From: Sphaerimonospora thailandensis
GTDB taxonomy: Bacteria > Actinomycetota > Actinomycetes > Streptosporangiales > Streptosporangiaceae
NCBI RefSeq assembly: GCF_016863115.1
Contig: NZ_BOOG01000042.1
Span: 1-64,000, forward strand
Reading direction: 5' to 3'
Length of the DNA: 64,000 nucleotides
Positions within the stretch are counted from its first letter, which is position 1. Each line of letters starts with the position of its first letter. Both the position numbers and the translations under genes were made by a program. The notes under the pieces were generated by a model that saw only the letters and a list, made by a program, of their open reading frames with translations, ran no database searches and had not been told where the DNA came from. Positions 52,029-60,064 of the stretch are shown here, in pieces.

Positions 52029-53015
52029 TCAGCGGATGGGGGAAATGGCGAGGATTCGCCGGAGCCAGGAGAGCTTGGCGTCCGCGGCCGCGCGGGAGAC
52101 CCGGGCACCGGGCGCACTACCGGAGAACCCGTGGTATCCGCCCGCCCACACGTGGAGCTCCGCCTGGCCGCCGGTCGCCCAGACCCGGCCGGCGAACTCG
52201 ACCGCCTCGTCGCGGAACACCTCGGCCGCCCCGACCTCGACATAGACCGGCGGCAGGCCGGACAGGTCCGCGGCACGCGCCGGAACCTCATGTGGCAGCA
52301 CGTCGCCGGTGCCCCTTCGGTCGCCCAGCAGCGCGTCCCAGCCGGTGTCGTTGTTGTTGCGGTCCCACGCGCCGATGCCGTCGTACTGGCGGCTGGAGAC
52401 GGTCGTGTTGCGGTCGTCGATCATGGGGGCTCCCATGTAGAGGCCGGCGGCGGCCGGGCCCCTCCGGTCGCGCGCCATGATGCCGACGGCCGCCGTGAGT
52501 CCCCCGCCCGCGCTGAAGCCGGAGACGAGCAGGCGCCGGGGGTCGAACCCGAGCTCCCGCGCGTGCTCCGCCATCCAGACGAAGCCCGCGTAGCAGTCCT
52601 CGGCCGCCGCCGGTGCGGGGTTCTCCGGGGCGAGGCGGTATTCGACGCTCACGCCCACGGTCCCGTACTCGAGCGCTGACTGGATCAGGCCCTCGATGCC
52701 GAAGAAGCGGGTGCCGAGGATCATGCCGCCGCCGTGGATCTCGTAGATGCCCGCGGCGCCGGGCCGCGGCCCGCCCTTGGGGCGTACGACGGTGACGGTC
52801 ACGTCGGGGGCGCCCTCGGGACCCGGGACGTCGACGTCCCACCACTCGACGGCTCGGTCACCGACGATCTCCGCCATGGGCGGGGTGATCGCCGCGAAGA
52901 TCTCGCGGTTGCGGATGATGGTGTCCGCACGCAGCGGCACGGTCTCGACCATGGCGAGGAACGCCGCCAGGCCTTCCTCGAGTTCGGGATCGTAGGGAAC
53001 GGGAATGTACGACAT
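52029..53015 (-). CDS. HSL-family alpha/beta hydrolase (esterase, second of two)
   Basis: 328 residues. YEIHGGGMILG, SGFSAGGGLTAAVG, acid in VGAAEVFRDEAVEFA and GGYHGFSG give a complete triad. It shares long blocks with the esterase at 50866-51888 (for example VSVEYRLAPENP and TTVSSRQYDGIG). It starts 3 bases after the stop of the AKR gene upstream on the same strand, so the two form an operon that begins at the divergent promoter near 54040. Confidence 0.9.
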   Translation of the reverse strand: MSYIPVPYDPELEEGLAAFLAMVETVPLRADTIIRNREIFAAITPPMAEIVGDRAVEWWDVDVPGPEGAPDVTVTVVRPKGGPRPGAAGIYEIHGGGMILGTRFFGIEGLIQSALEYGTVGVSVEYRLAPENPAPAAAEDCYAGFVWMAEHARELGFDPRRLLVSGFSAGGGLTAAVGIMARDRRGPAAAGLYMGAPMIDDRNTTVSSRQYDGIGAWDRNNNDTGWDALLGDRRGTGDVLPHEVPARAADLSGLPPVYVEVGAAEVFRDEAVEFAGRVWATGGQAELHVWAGGYHGFSGSAPGARVSRAAADAKLSWLRRILAISPIR

Positions 53016-53018
53016 GGT

Positions 53019-54008
53019 CTAGTCAGTCCCCCATGACGCTTCGGGCCGCACCACGTCGCGGTCGATCCACAGGTCGGCGACCGCCTCGCGCAGTTCGTCG
53101 CCGTGCCGCGCCAGCAGGTCGAGCGCGCCCAGGTTGTCGTCGAACTGGCTCATCCGGCTGGCCCCGAACAGCACGTTGCCCACGGCACGATGGGTGAGGC
53201 AGTAGGCGATGGCCAGCTGGGCGGGCGTCGCGCCGAACCGCTCGGCGGCCCTCTCCACCGCGGGGTAGGCCGCCCGGATGCGCTCGCGGATCCCGCCCGG
53301 GTCGGCGCCGATCTTGCGCTCGGGGTTCAGTTTGCCCGCGAGGATGCCGCCCTCGAAGACGTCGGAGGCCTGCAGCCCCAGCCCCGCCTCGTCGAACAGG
53401 CGCCCGTACGGCTCACCCTCGGGCACCGAGCGTCGCGCCAGGCTGTATTTGAGCTGGGCGAACGAGGGCGGCGTCATTCCCTCGGCGAGCGCGAAGTCAC
53501 GCGCCAGCCACAGGTCGGCGGCCGACCAGTTGTTCACCCCCCAGGCGTCGAACCGGCCGGCCCGCACCAGTTCGGAGGCGTCGGTCACCACCGACCTGAT
53601 GTCGAGCTCGCCGAAGAAGTCGCCGGCCACGACGAAGTCGGCGCGGTCGGTGCCGATTCGCTCCAGCGAGACCTCGATCTGCTCGGCGAAGGAGACCTTG
53701 GGGTAGTCCCACAGCCAGAGCTTGCCGCACAGCAGGTAGTCTTCCCGGCGAAGGCCGGCCTCCCGTACGACCTTGCCGAAGATGATGTCGGTCACCGCGT
53801 TCTCGGCATGCGGGCCGAAGTTGTAGTGGGCGACGTCGAAGAGGTTGACGCCGCGGCCGACGGCGACACGGACCAGTTCGACCGCGTCGTCCGTCTCCAT
53901 GCGATCCCATGTGTTCCACGAGCCGAGACCGAAGACCGGGACTTCGGGTCCCGCCGCGCCGAGCCTGCGCCGAGGCACCTGGGGTTCGTTCCCCTGATCT
54001 GTGGTCAT
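53019..54008 (-). CDS. Aldo/keto reductase (AKR, second of two paralogues)
   Basis: 329 residues. NLFDVAHYNFGPH (Asp, Tyr), LLCGKLWLWD (Lys), AWGVNNWSA, QLKYSLARRSVP and NVLFGASRMSQFDDN match the first AKR at 40170-41138. ATG 54008 is used, preceded by GGAGG on the minus strand; the open frame continues upstream through regulatory DNA. It shares an operon with the esterase downstream and a divergent promoter with the methyltransferase-like gene. Confidence 0.9.
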   Translation of the reverse strand: MTTDQGNEPQVPRRRLGAAGPEVPVFGLGSWNTWDRMETDDAVELVRVAVGRGVNLFDVAHYNFGPHAENAVTDIIFGKVVREAGLRREDYLLCGKLWLWDYPKVSFAEQIEVSLERIGTDRADFVVAGDFFGELDIRSVVTDASELVRAGRFDAWGVNNWSAADLWLARDFALAEGMTPPSFAQLKYSLARRSVPEGEPYGRLFDEAGLGLQASDVFEGGILAGKLNPERKIGADPGGIRERIRAAYPAVERAAERFGATPAQLAIAYCLTHRAVGNVLFGASRMSQFDDNLGALDLLARHGDELREAVADLWIDRDVVRPEASWGTD

Positions 54009-54036
54009 TGAACCTCCTTCTAGCCACCTGCAACGC

Positions 54037-54052
54037 AAATCGTATATCATCT
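54037..54052. promoter_or_regulatory. GntR operator, site C (divergent AKR / methyltransferase-like promoter)
   Basis: AAATCGTATATCATCT matches the proposed operator at 13 of 16 positions. It is in the 75-base gap between the divergent AKR-esterase operon and the methyltransferase-SDR operon. Confidence 0.62.
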
Positions 54053-54083
54053 CCCATACTGTTTTGGTATCCAAGGAGTGCAC

Positions 54084-55076
54084 ATGTCGTCTCATCCGGA
54101 TAGTTCCGGCCCCGAGCGCATCCTCGCCGTCGCCACCGGTTACATGGCGGCCAAGCAACTGTTCGCCGCGAGCGAGAACGGCCTGTTCGCCGCGCTGGCG
54201 CAGGGCCCGGCCGGCGTCGCCGACCTGGCCGCCCGCACCGGGCTCCCCGAGCGCACCGCCCGCATCCTCGCCGACGCGATGTCCGGCCTCGGCCTGCTGA
54301 CCCGGACCGACGGGGTGTACGCCAACTCCCCCACGGTCGCGCGTTATCTCGCCGGCTCCGGCGACGACGTCGACCTGCGCCCGTTCCTGGCCTTCCTCGA
54401 CGCCATCAGCTACCCACACTGGCTGGCGTTCGGCGAGACCGCGCGCACCGCCAAGCCCGGCGACCTCGACCTCGGCGGCGACCGGATGGGCGTGTTCATG
54501 AACGGAGTCATGACCTACAACGCCCTACACGCCAAGATGCTCGCCGAGAACTACGACTTCTCCCGGCACCAGCGGGCCCTGGACCTCGGCGGGCTGTCCG
54601 CCGCCTTCCTCACCGAGGCGATGACCGCGGCCCCCGGCCTGCAGGGCACGTTCTTCACCGGCGAGTTCATGATCGAGGGCGCGAAGAGCGCGATCGAGGC
54701 CGCCGGCCTGTCCGACCGCTTCGAGGTCGTGGCGGGCGACCCGGTCACCGACGAAACCCCCACCGGCTTCGACCTCGTCCTGCTCGAGCACGTGGCGCAC
54801 CGCTACGACGCCGAGCAGAACCGGCGCATCATCGAGCGCGCCCGCACCGCCGCCGCACCCGGCGCCACGCTCATCCTGCTCGACTTCTTCCTCGACTCCG
54901 ACGAAGAGCAGCGGACCATCGACGCGCTGCACGCCGCCGAGTACCTCGTGATCGACGGGACCGTCGTCTACCCCGAGGACGAGGTGCGTGGCTGGCTGCG
55001 CGACGCCGGCTGGGAGCCCGTCGAGACCCGTGCGCTGCCGGGCAGCCCGCGCGTCATCATCGCGGAGGCCCGATGA
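54084..55076 (+). CDS. O-methyltransferase-like protein with degenerate SAM motif
   Basis: 330 residues of the COMT/acetylserotonin methyltransferase-like fold. The N-terminal dimerisation winged helix is present (ENGLFAALAQGPAGVADLAARTGLPERTARILADAMSGLGLL shortened here: ENGLFAAL to GLGLL). The catalytic-His region is LLEHVAHRYDAEQNRRIIER, like LLxHVLHDWDDE. The glycine-rich SAM loop is altered, reading DLGGLSAAF instead of DLGGGxGxF. It may bind another ligand or be a non-methylating member. ATG 54084 follows AAGGAG by 5 bases. The stop overlaps the SDR start. Confidence 0.8.
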   Translation: MSSHPDSSGPERILAVATGYMAAKQLFAASENGLFAALAQGPAGVADLAARTGLPERTARILADAMSGLGLLTRTDGVYANSPTVARYLAGSGDDVDLRPFLAFLDAISYPHWLAFGETARTAKPGDLDLGGDRMGVFMNGVMTYNALHAKMLAENYDFSRHQRALDLGGLSAAFLTEAMTAAPGLQGTFFTGEFMIEGAKSAIEAAGLSDRFEVVAGDPVTDETPTGFDLVLLEHVAHRYDAEQNRRIIERARTAAAPGATLILLDFFLDSDEEQRTIDALHAAEYLVIDGTVVYPEDEVRGWLRDAGWEPVETRALPGSPRVIIAEAR

Positions 55077-55822
55077 GCACGGCGGAGACCGGCGGCCGGG
55101 TCGTCCTGGTCACCGGCGGCGCGAGCGGGATCGGCCGCGCCGTCGCGCAGGCCTTCGCCGAGGCCGGCGACCGGGTCGCGATCGCGGACGTCGACGAGGC
55201 GGCGGCGGGCAGGGCCGCGGCCGAGCTGGGCGTGCTGGCGGTGACCGTCGACATCACCGACGCCGAGTCCGTCGCGGCCGGCCTGGCGCGGGTGGCCGAT
55301 GAGCTGGGGCCGGTCGAGGTCCTGGTCAACAACGCGGGGATCGTCGCCGGCGGCGGCCCGCTCGTGTCGCTGCCCGTCGAGGTCTTCGACCGGGTCCTGG
55401 CCGTGAACGTGCGCGGCACCTTCCTCGTCACGCGGGCCGCGGCCGCTCAGATGATCGAGGCCGGCCGGGGCGGCTGCGTCGTCAACATCAGCTCGATCGG
55501 CGCCCGCCAGCCCACCCCGGGCCTGGGGCACTACGAGGCGACGAAGGCGGCGGTCGACGCGCTCACCCGCACCGGCGCCATCGAGCTCGCGGGGCACGGC
55601 ATCCGGGTGAACGGTGTGGCGCCCGGCCCGGTGCACACGCCGATGACCGCCGGGCTGATGGACGATCCGCAGGCGCGCGGCGCGTGGGAGGCCCGCATCC
55701 CGCTGGGCCGGATCGCCGTCCCCGGCGACCTCACCCCGCTGGTGATGTTCCTCGCCTCCCCGCAGGCGGGCCACATCACCGGCACCGTCGTCCAGGTGGA
55801 CGGCGGGCAGCTTCTCACCTGA
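55073..55822 (+). CDS. SDR-family oxidoreductase
   Basis: 249 residues. TGGASGIG (cofactor), VLVNNAG, Ser in NISSIGARQ and HYEATKAA (Tyr, Lys) are complete. The adenosine-binding Asp in AIADVDEA favours NAD. It resembles 3-oxoacyl-ACP reductase/cyclohexanol-dehydrogenase-type SDRs. It overlaps the methyltransferase-like gene by four bases and ends before a strong hairpin. Confidence 0.9.
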   Translation: MSTAETGGRVVLVTGGASGIGRAVAQAFAEAGDRVAIADVDEAAAGRAAAELGVLAVTVDITDAESVAAGLARVADELGPVEVLVNNAGIVAGGGPLVSLPVEVFDRVLAVNVRGTFLVTRAAAAQMIEAGRGGCVVNISSIGARQPTPGLGHYEATKAAVDALTRTGAIELAGHGIRVNGVAPGPVHTPMTAGLMDDPQARGAWEARIPLGRIAVPGDLTPLVMFLASPQAGHITGTVVQVDGGQLLT

Positions 55823-55860
55823 CGGCTCGGCGGACGCCGGCGGCAGACGACACCGGACAA

Positions 55861-55909
55861 CGGAACCGCCCCCTTCGTACGGATGATCCGTACGAAGGGG
55901 GCGGTTCCG
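55861..55909. terminator. Perfect 23-bp hairpin, bidirectional terminator
   Basis: Positions 55861-55883 pair perfectly with 55887-55909 around a TGA loop. It lies between the convergent SDR and GntR genes, 38 and 10 bases from their stops. The stem includes CCCCCTTCGTACGGA. Confidence 0.85.
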
Positions 55910-55919
55910 CGTTGGAAGG

Positions 55920-56639
55920 TCAGGCGGACAGCGAGGAGGAGGTGTGCGAGGCGGCGGAGGTGTGGGCGTCGTGCAGCGCGTCGGCGGTCGCGACCTTGTG
56001 CGCGCAGGCCACGCGCTCGATCTCGCCGGCGTCGGCGCCGGCCTCGATGAGATCCAGCATGAGGTCGTGCTCCTCGACCGAGCGGCGGGCGCGGCCGGGC
56101 ACGTAGCTGAACGACGAGCGCCGCATGTGGTCCAGCCTGGCCCATTCCGAGCTCAGCAGCGAGCTCAGATGGTCGTCGGGGCAGTGCTGGTAGATGGAGA
56201 AGTGGAAGTCCCGGTTGAGCGCGGTGAACGATGTGGGGTCGAACTGGTCGAGTGCCTCGATCATGCGCTTGTTGATCGCACGTGAGACCGAGATGTGCTC
56301 CGCCGTCATGATCGGAGCGGAGATCGCCGTCGCGTACCCTTCCAGCCGCGCCAGGACCTGCAGCGTGTGCTCCACCTGATGGGCGTCGAACACCGCGACC
56401 CGTGCCCCTATGTTGCGCACCACCTCGACGAGGCCGTCGGACTGCAGGCGGCGCAGCGCCTCGCGCAGCGGGATCGTGCTGACCCCGATCTCCCTGGCGA
56501 GCTGGTCCATCACCAGACGGTAGCCCGGGCCGTAGGTGCCGTCGAGGATCCGTGAGCGCAGCAGTTCATAGCTGATCTCGGCCTTGGACGCCTTGTCGCG
56601 CGTGGTCCTCTTCGCGGAACTCACCCGAAGTCCCCTCAC
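55920..56639 (-). CDS. GntR-family regulator with FCD domain, candidate master regulator of the catabolic cluster
   Basis: 239 residues. The winged helix is recognised by LAREIGVSTIPLREALRRLQSDGLVEV, and the C-terminal FCD all-helical ligand domain by FTALNRDFHFSIYQHCPDDHL and SVEEHDLMLDLIEAGDA-like sequence with metal-binding His residues. FCD-type GntR proteins bind sites with a TATAC-like centre and respond to organic acids. Six such sites occur across 47-58.6 kb. GTG 56639 overlaps the alpha/beta hydrolase stop (GTGA), so the two are co-expressed from site D. Confidence 0.88.
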   Translation of the reverse strand: MRGLRVSSAKRTTRDKASKAEISYELLRSRILDGTYGPGYRLVMDQLAREIGVSTIPLREALRRLQSDGLVEVVRNIGARVAVFDAHQVEHTLQVLARLEGYATAISAPIMTAEHISVSRAINKRMIEALDQFDPTSFTALNRDFHFSIYQHCPDDHLSSLLSSEWARLDHMRRSSFSYVPGRARRSVEEHDLMLDLIEAGADAGEIERVACAHKVATADALHDAHTSAASHTSSSLSA

Positions 56640-57403
56640 TCTCGGCCTGTTAGGGCCTTGACGACGGCCGTGCGGAACTCGGCGCTCGCCAGGACCTGGA
56701 AGTGATCGCCGGGAACCGTGACCGGGTCCGCCGCGCCGGCGAGTCCGACGATACGCTCAATTCCGCGGACCATCATGTCGTCCTGCCCGACAATGAACAC
56801 GGGCGGGGTCCGACCGGCCCAGCCGGTCGGCTCGAACGGCGTGCTCCGCAGCCCCTCGACGCAGGTGACCAGTCCGGCGGCCCGGTCGCCCTGTGCGCCG
56901 AGCATCCCGGCGAACATCGCGGTGAACGGGTCGGCCGGTTCGGGACCGCCGCCGACCGCCGCGCGCAGCGCCTCGATGTCCACCGCGGCGAACGGCTCGG
57001 CCGGGCTGAGCCCGCCGAGCACGGCCCGGCGCACCCGCCCGGGAGCGGCCTCGGGCAGCTCCCAGGCGAGCCGCGCGCCCAGCGAGTAGCCCACCACGTC
57101 GAAAGCCCCGCCGGACGTCCCGCCCGGTGTCCCGGCGAGCGCGCCGTCGAGTGCGGCGAGCAGCGCCACGGCGATCGCACCGGCCCCGGCCTCGGCGGCG
57201 GCCGCCGGGGCGGGACTGTCCCCGTGGCCGGGCAGATCGGCCACGACGACAGTCCGCCCGGCGTCGGTCAGCGCGGCGACCGTACCGGTCTCGACCCAGT
57301 CGCGGCGCCCGTCGGAGCACAGGCCGTGGATCAGGAGCACGGGCGGCAGGCCCTCATCGGGCCGGTCGGGGGTGTAGGTCTGGACGGCCAGGGGGATCGC
57401 CAT
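56636..57403 (-). CDS. Alpha/beta hydrolase in the GntR operon
   Basis: About 255 residues. LLIHGLCSDGRRDW (oxyanion hole), VVGYSLGARLA (nucleophile Ser), VFIVGQDD (acid) and PGDHFQVL (His) are seen. Its position beside ring-cleavage genes suggests an MhpC-like C-C hydrolase or an enol-lactonase, but sequence alone does not decide. ATG 57403 follows AGAGG; ATGs at 57421 and 57433 are alternatives that lie against operator site D. Confidence 0.83.
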   Translation of the reverse strand: MAIPLAVQTYTPDRPDEGLPPVLLIHGLCSDGRRDWVETGTVAALTDAGRTVVVADLPGHGDSPAPAAAAEAGAGAIAVALLAALDGALAGTPGGTSGGAFDVVGYSLGARLAWELPEAAPGRVRRAVLGGLSPAEPFAAVDIEALRAAVGGGPEPADPFTAMFAGMLGAQGDRAAGLVTCVEGLRSTPFEPTGWAGRTPPVFIVGQDDMMVRGIERIVGLAGAADPVTVPGDHFQVLASAEFRTAVVKALTGRE

Positions 57404-57426
57404 GGGTGAGCACCTCTTCATAGCAG

Positions 57427-57442
57427 GTTTCACATACGATTT
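57427..57442. promoter_or_regulatory. GntR operator, site D (hydrolase-gntR promoter)
   Basis: On the minus strand this reads AAATCGTATGTGAAAC, 11 of 16 matches with the first nine bases perfect. It is 24 bases upstream of the hydrolase-gntR operon, which would make the regulator autoregulated. Confidence 0.5.
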
Positions 57443-57513
57443 GTGATCCTACTGCACGGGTACCCTCTTCAGAGAGCCCGGGAGCCCTCACCCGTCGACT
57501 TCATTCGGTGACT

Positions 57514-58371
57514 TCACTCGGCGAAGGCGGGCACGGGGAAGTCGACGACGACCTGGCCGGTGCCGGTGCTGCCGAAGTAGGGACACAGCAGCTCGCCCTT
57601 GCCGGTGTAGCCTTCCCAGCCGAGCAGGCCGAAGAGCATGGCCGTGTCGGCCATCGCACCCTCGCCCGCGCACCGCGCGTTGTAGTCCGGGAGCATCGCG
57701 AGGAACTCCCCGAACCTGCCCTCCTTCCACATCTCGAGGACCGCCAGGTCGACCGTCCGGTTGATCTCGCTGCTCACGTCGTCGAGCATGGTCTCGGCGA
57801 TCGCGTTGGGCGGGAAGGCGTGCGACAGGGACCCGCTGGCCAGGAAGGCCACCTTGCGGTCGCTGCGCCGTACGGCACGCAGCAGGGCCTCGCCGATCCG
57901 GCGGTTCTCGTCGATCGTCGAGTACATGTTGCAGCCGATCGGCAGCACCCGGATCGAGGAGTCGCCGTTCATGAAGTACATCGGGACCAGCGTGGCGTAC
58001 TCCAGGCCCAGATCCTTGTAGGTGTGCACGCGCGCCTTCTGCCCGCCGGCGACGATCTCCTCGCGGACCAGCTCGGCGAGCTCGGCATCCCCCTGGTAGT
58101 CGTACTCCAGGTCGTGGATGAAGTGCGGCAGCTCGTGGCTCGTGTAGGTGCCGTGGTGCCGTTCTCTGCCGTTGAGGTGGAAGCCGATGCTGTTGAGCCA
58201 GTGGCTGTCGGCGACGAGGAAGGTGTCGGCGCCGCGCTCGCGGGCGCGCCTGCCGACCTCCTTGAGCGCCTCCTCCGCGGGGCGGCGGATGCCGTAGTGC
58301 TTACCCGGCTGGATGGACAGCCAGATCGACGGCACATGCGTGATCTTGGCGGCCAGAACGATCTCTCCCAT
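57514..58371 (-). CDS. LigB-type (class III) extradiol ring-cleavage dioxygenase
   Basis: 285 residues. AKITHVPSIWLS near the N-terminus gives the first Fe(II) His (H12), and FLVADSHWLNS the second (H57). LASGSLSHAFPP and the C-terminal LLGWEGYTGKGE are typical of the homoprotocatechuate 2,3-dioxygenase/HpaD-like LigB group. It would open a catechol-type ring between or next to the hydroxyls. ATG 58371 follows GGGAGG by 7 bases. It is divergent from the FAH-RraA/aldolase/ALDH operon. Confidence 0.87.
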   Translation of the reverse strand: MGEIVLAAKITHVPSIWLSIQPGKHYGIRRPAEEALKEVGRRARERGADTFLVADSHWLNSIGFHLNGRERHHGTYTSHELPHFIHDLEYDYQGDAELAELVREEIVAGGQKARVHTYKDLGLEYATLVPMYFMNGDSSIRVLPIGCNMYSTIDENRRIGEALLRAVRRSDRKVAFLASGSLSHAFPPNAIAETMLDDVSSEINRTVDLAVLEMWKEGRFGEFLAMLPDYNARCAGEGAMADTAMLFGLLGWEGYTGKGELLCPYFGSTGTGQVVVDFPVPAFAE

Positions 58372-58478
58372 GACGCATCCTCCCAAGGTTCGTGGATTGG
58401 GACAATTAGTACACCGGTGAGGAGTCGCTTGTCTCTGCTTCACCTGGGTGGCCCCTGACACAGGGCGCCGACCCGGTC

Positions 58479-58560
58479 AAATCATGTACGAATCCAGATA
58501 TCTTTGTCTATAGTGCTCGTCCCTCTGATCGGCTATCATGCATGAAGTCGTATACGATTT
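58479..58560. promoter_or_regulatory. Two GntR operators (sites E2 and E) in the dioxygenase / FAH divergent promoter
   Basis: Site E at 58545-58560 (AAGTCGTATACGATTT) matches the palindromic consensus at 15 of 16 positions and abuts the Shine-Dalgarno GGAGGAGGG of the FAH-RraA gene. Site E2 at 58479-58494 (AAATCATGTACGAATC) matches at 12 positions and is nearer the dioxygenase gene. Confidence 0.68.
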
Positions 58561-58569
58561 GGAGGAGGG

Positions 58570-60006
58570 ATGATGTTGGACCACCCACTCGGGCTGGCCC
58601 CAGGGAAGATCATCGCGGTGCATCTCAACTACCGCAGCCGTGCCGCAGAGCGCGGGCGGACCCCGGCGGTCCCCTCCTACTTCCTCAAGCCGTCCTCGTC
58701 GCTGTCCTGGTCGGGCCGGCCGGTCGTCCGGCCCGACGGCTGCGATCTGCTGGCCTTCGAGGGCGAGATCGCCCTCGTCATCGGCGAGCGGGCGCACCGC
58801 GTTCCGGTCGAACGCGCGCTGGAGCACGTCGCGGGATACACGGCCGCCAACGACTTCGGCGTCTACGACCTCAAGCACGCCGATCTGGGATCCAACCTCC
58901 GGGCCAAGGGCCAGGACGGCTACACTCCCGTCGGCCCGGCGATCCTCACCGACGTCGACCCCGCGAAACTGCGGCTGCGCACGTACGTGAACGGGCAGCT
59001 CGTCCAGGACGCCGGCACCGACGAACTGCTGTTCGGCTTCGACCTGCTCATCGCCGACCTGTCCCGCCTGATGACGCTCGAGCCCGGCGACATCATCCTC
59101 ACCGGCACCCCCACGGGGTCCACGGTCGTAGGGCCCGGCGACGTTGTGGAGGTCGAGCTGGAAGGGGCGGGACGGCTGCGCAACGAGATCGTGGCCGATC
59201 CCGGCGAACTCGCCGCCTACGGCGTACAGCCCAAGGTGAGCGAGGAGACCAGGGCCGCCGCGTACGGCACGGCCCACGGCCCTGCTGCCGACTCCGGGCG
59301 GCCGCCGCACCCGCTGGACGAGCAGACCGTCACGGCGCTGCGCTCGGTCTCGACGGCGACGCTGTCGTCGCAGCTGCGCAAGCGCGGCATCGACCACCAC
59401 TTCATCGAAGGAGTCCGCCCCGCCCGGCCCGACCTGCGCATGGTCGGCGTGGCGCGGACCCTGCGCTACCTCCCGCTGCGCGAGGACGTGTTCGCCGAGA
59501 TCGGTGGCGGGATGAACGCGCAGAAGCGCACGGTCGAGGAGATCCGTCCCGGTGAGATCCTCGTGATCGAGGCGCGCGGCGAGCACGGCGCCGGGACCAT
59601 CGGCGACATCCTCGCCCTGCGCGCGCTGCGGCGGGGCGCGGCCGGCGTCATCACCGACGGCGGGCTGCGCGACAGCCCGTCGTTCTCCGGTCTCGACCTG
59701 CCCGTCTACTTCGGCGCGCCGCACGCGGCCGTGCTCGGCCGCCGCCACGTCCCGATGGACTCCCAGGTGCCGGTGGCCTGCGGCGGCGTTCTCGTCATGC
59801 CGGGCGACGTGCTGGTCGGTGACGCCGAGGGCGTGGTCGTCATCCCGCCGGGCCTGGCCGCCGAGGTCGCTCGCGACGCCGCCCGGCAGGAGGACGAGGA
59901 GCGCTTCATCTACGAGCGGGTGAACGAGGGCGCGTCGATCGACGGGCTCTACCCGATGAACAAGGCCTGGCGGGAGACCTACGAGTCGCGGCGAGACGCC
60001 CGATGA
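58570..60006 (+). CDS. Fusion of fumarylacetoacetase-like isomerase/decarboxylase and RraA-like aldolase
   Basis: 478 residues. Residues 1-235 are a FAH/HpaG-type domain: KPSSSLSWSG, metal ligands E64 and E66 (FEGEIALVIG) and D95 (AANDFGVYD), K113 in RAKGQDGYTPVGP, and LEPGDIILTGTPTGS. From about 245 on the protein is RraA-like (4-hydroxy-4-methyl-2-oxoglutarate aldolase family): SQLRKRGI, GARGEHG-like segment, AAGVITDGGLRDSPSF (Mg-binding Arg-Asp) and GDVLVGDAEGVVVIPP. The two halves suit consecutive late steps after ring cleavage. ATG 58570 or 58573. Confidence 0.87.
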   Translation: MMLDHPLGLAPGKIIAVHLNYRSRAAERGRTPAVPSYFLKPSSSLSWSGRPVVRPDGCDLLAFEGEIALVIGERAHRVPVERALEHVAGYTAANDFGVYDLKHADLGSNLRAKGQDGYTPVGPAILTDVDPAKLRLRTYVNGQLVQDAGTDELLFGFDLLIADLSRLMTLEPGDIILTGTPTGSTVVGPGDVVEVELEGAGRLRNEIVADPGELAAYGVQPKVSEETRAAAYGTAHGPAADSGRPPHPLDEQTVTALRSVSTATLSSQLRKRGIDHHFIEGVRPARPDLRMVGVARTLRYLPLREDVFAEIGGGMNAQKRTVEEIRPGEILVIEARGEHGAGTIGDILALRALRRGAAGVITDGGLRDSPSFSGLDLPVYFGAPHAAVLGRRHVPMDSQVPVACGGVLVMPGDVLVGDAEGVVVIPPGLAAEVARDAARQEDEERFIYERVNEGASIDGLYPMNKAWRETYESRRDAR

Positions 60007-60064
60007 CCTCCCCCTTCTGTTTCGGCCCCTTCTGTTTCGACTTGGACCCCCAAGGAGTGATCTC
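60007..60064. repeat. Short direct repeat (CCCTTCTGTTTCG x2) before the aldolase gene
   Basis: Two copies of CCCTTCTGTTTCG lie in the 58-base gap between the FAH-RraA and DapA-like genes, followed by AAGGAG, the ribosome binding site of the latter. Confidence 0.55.
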
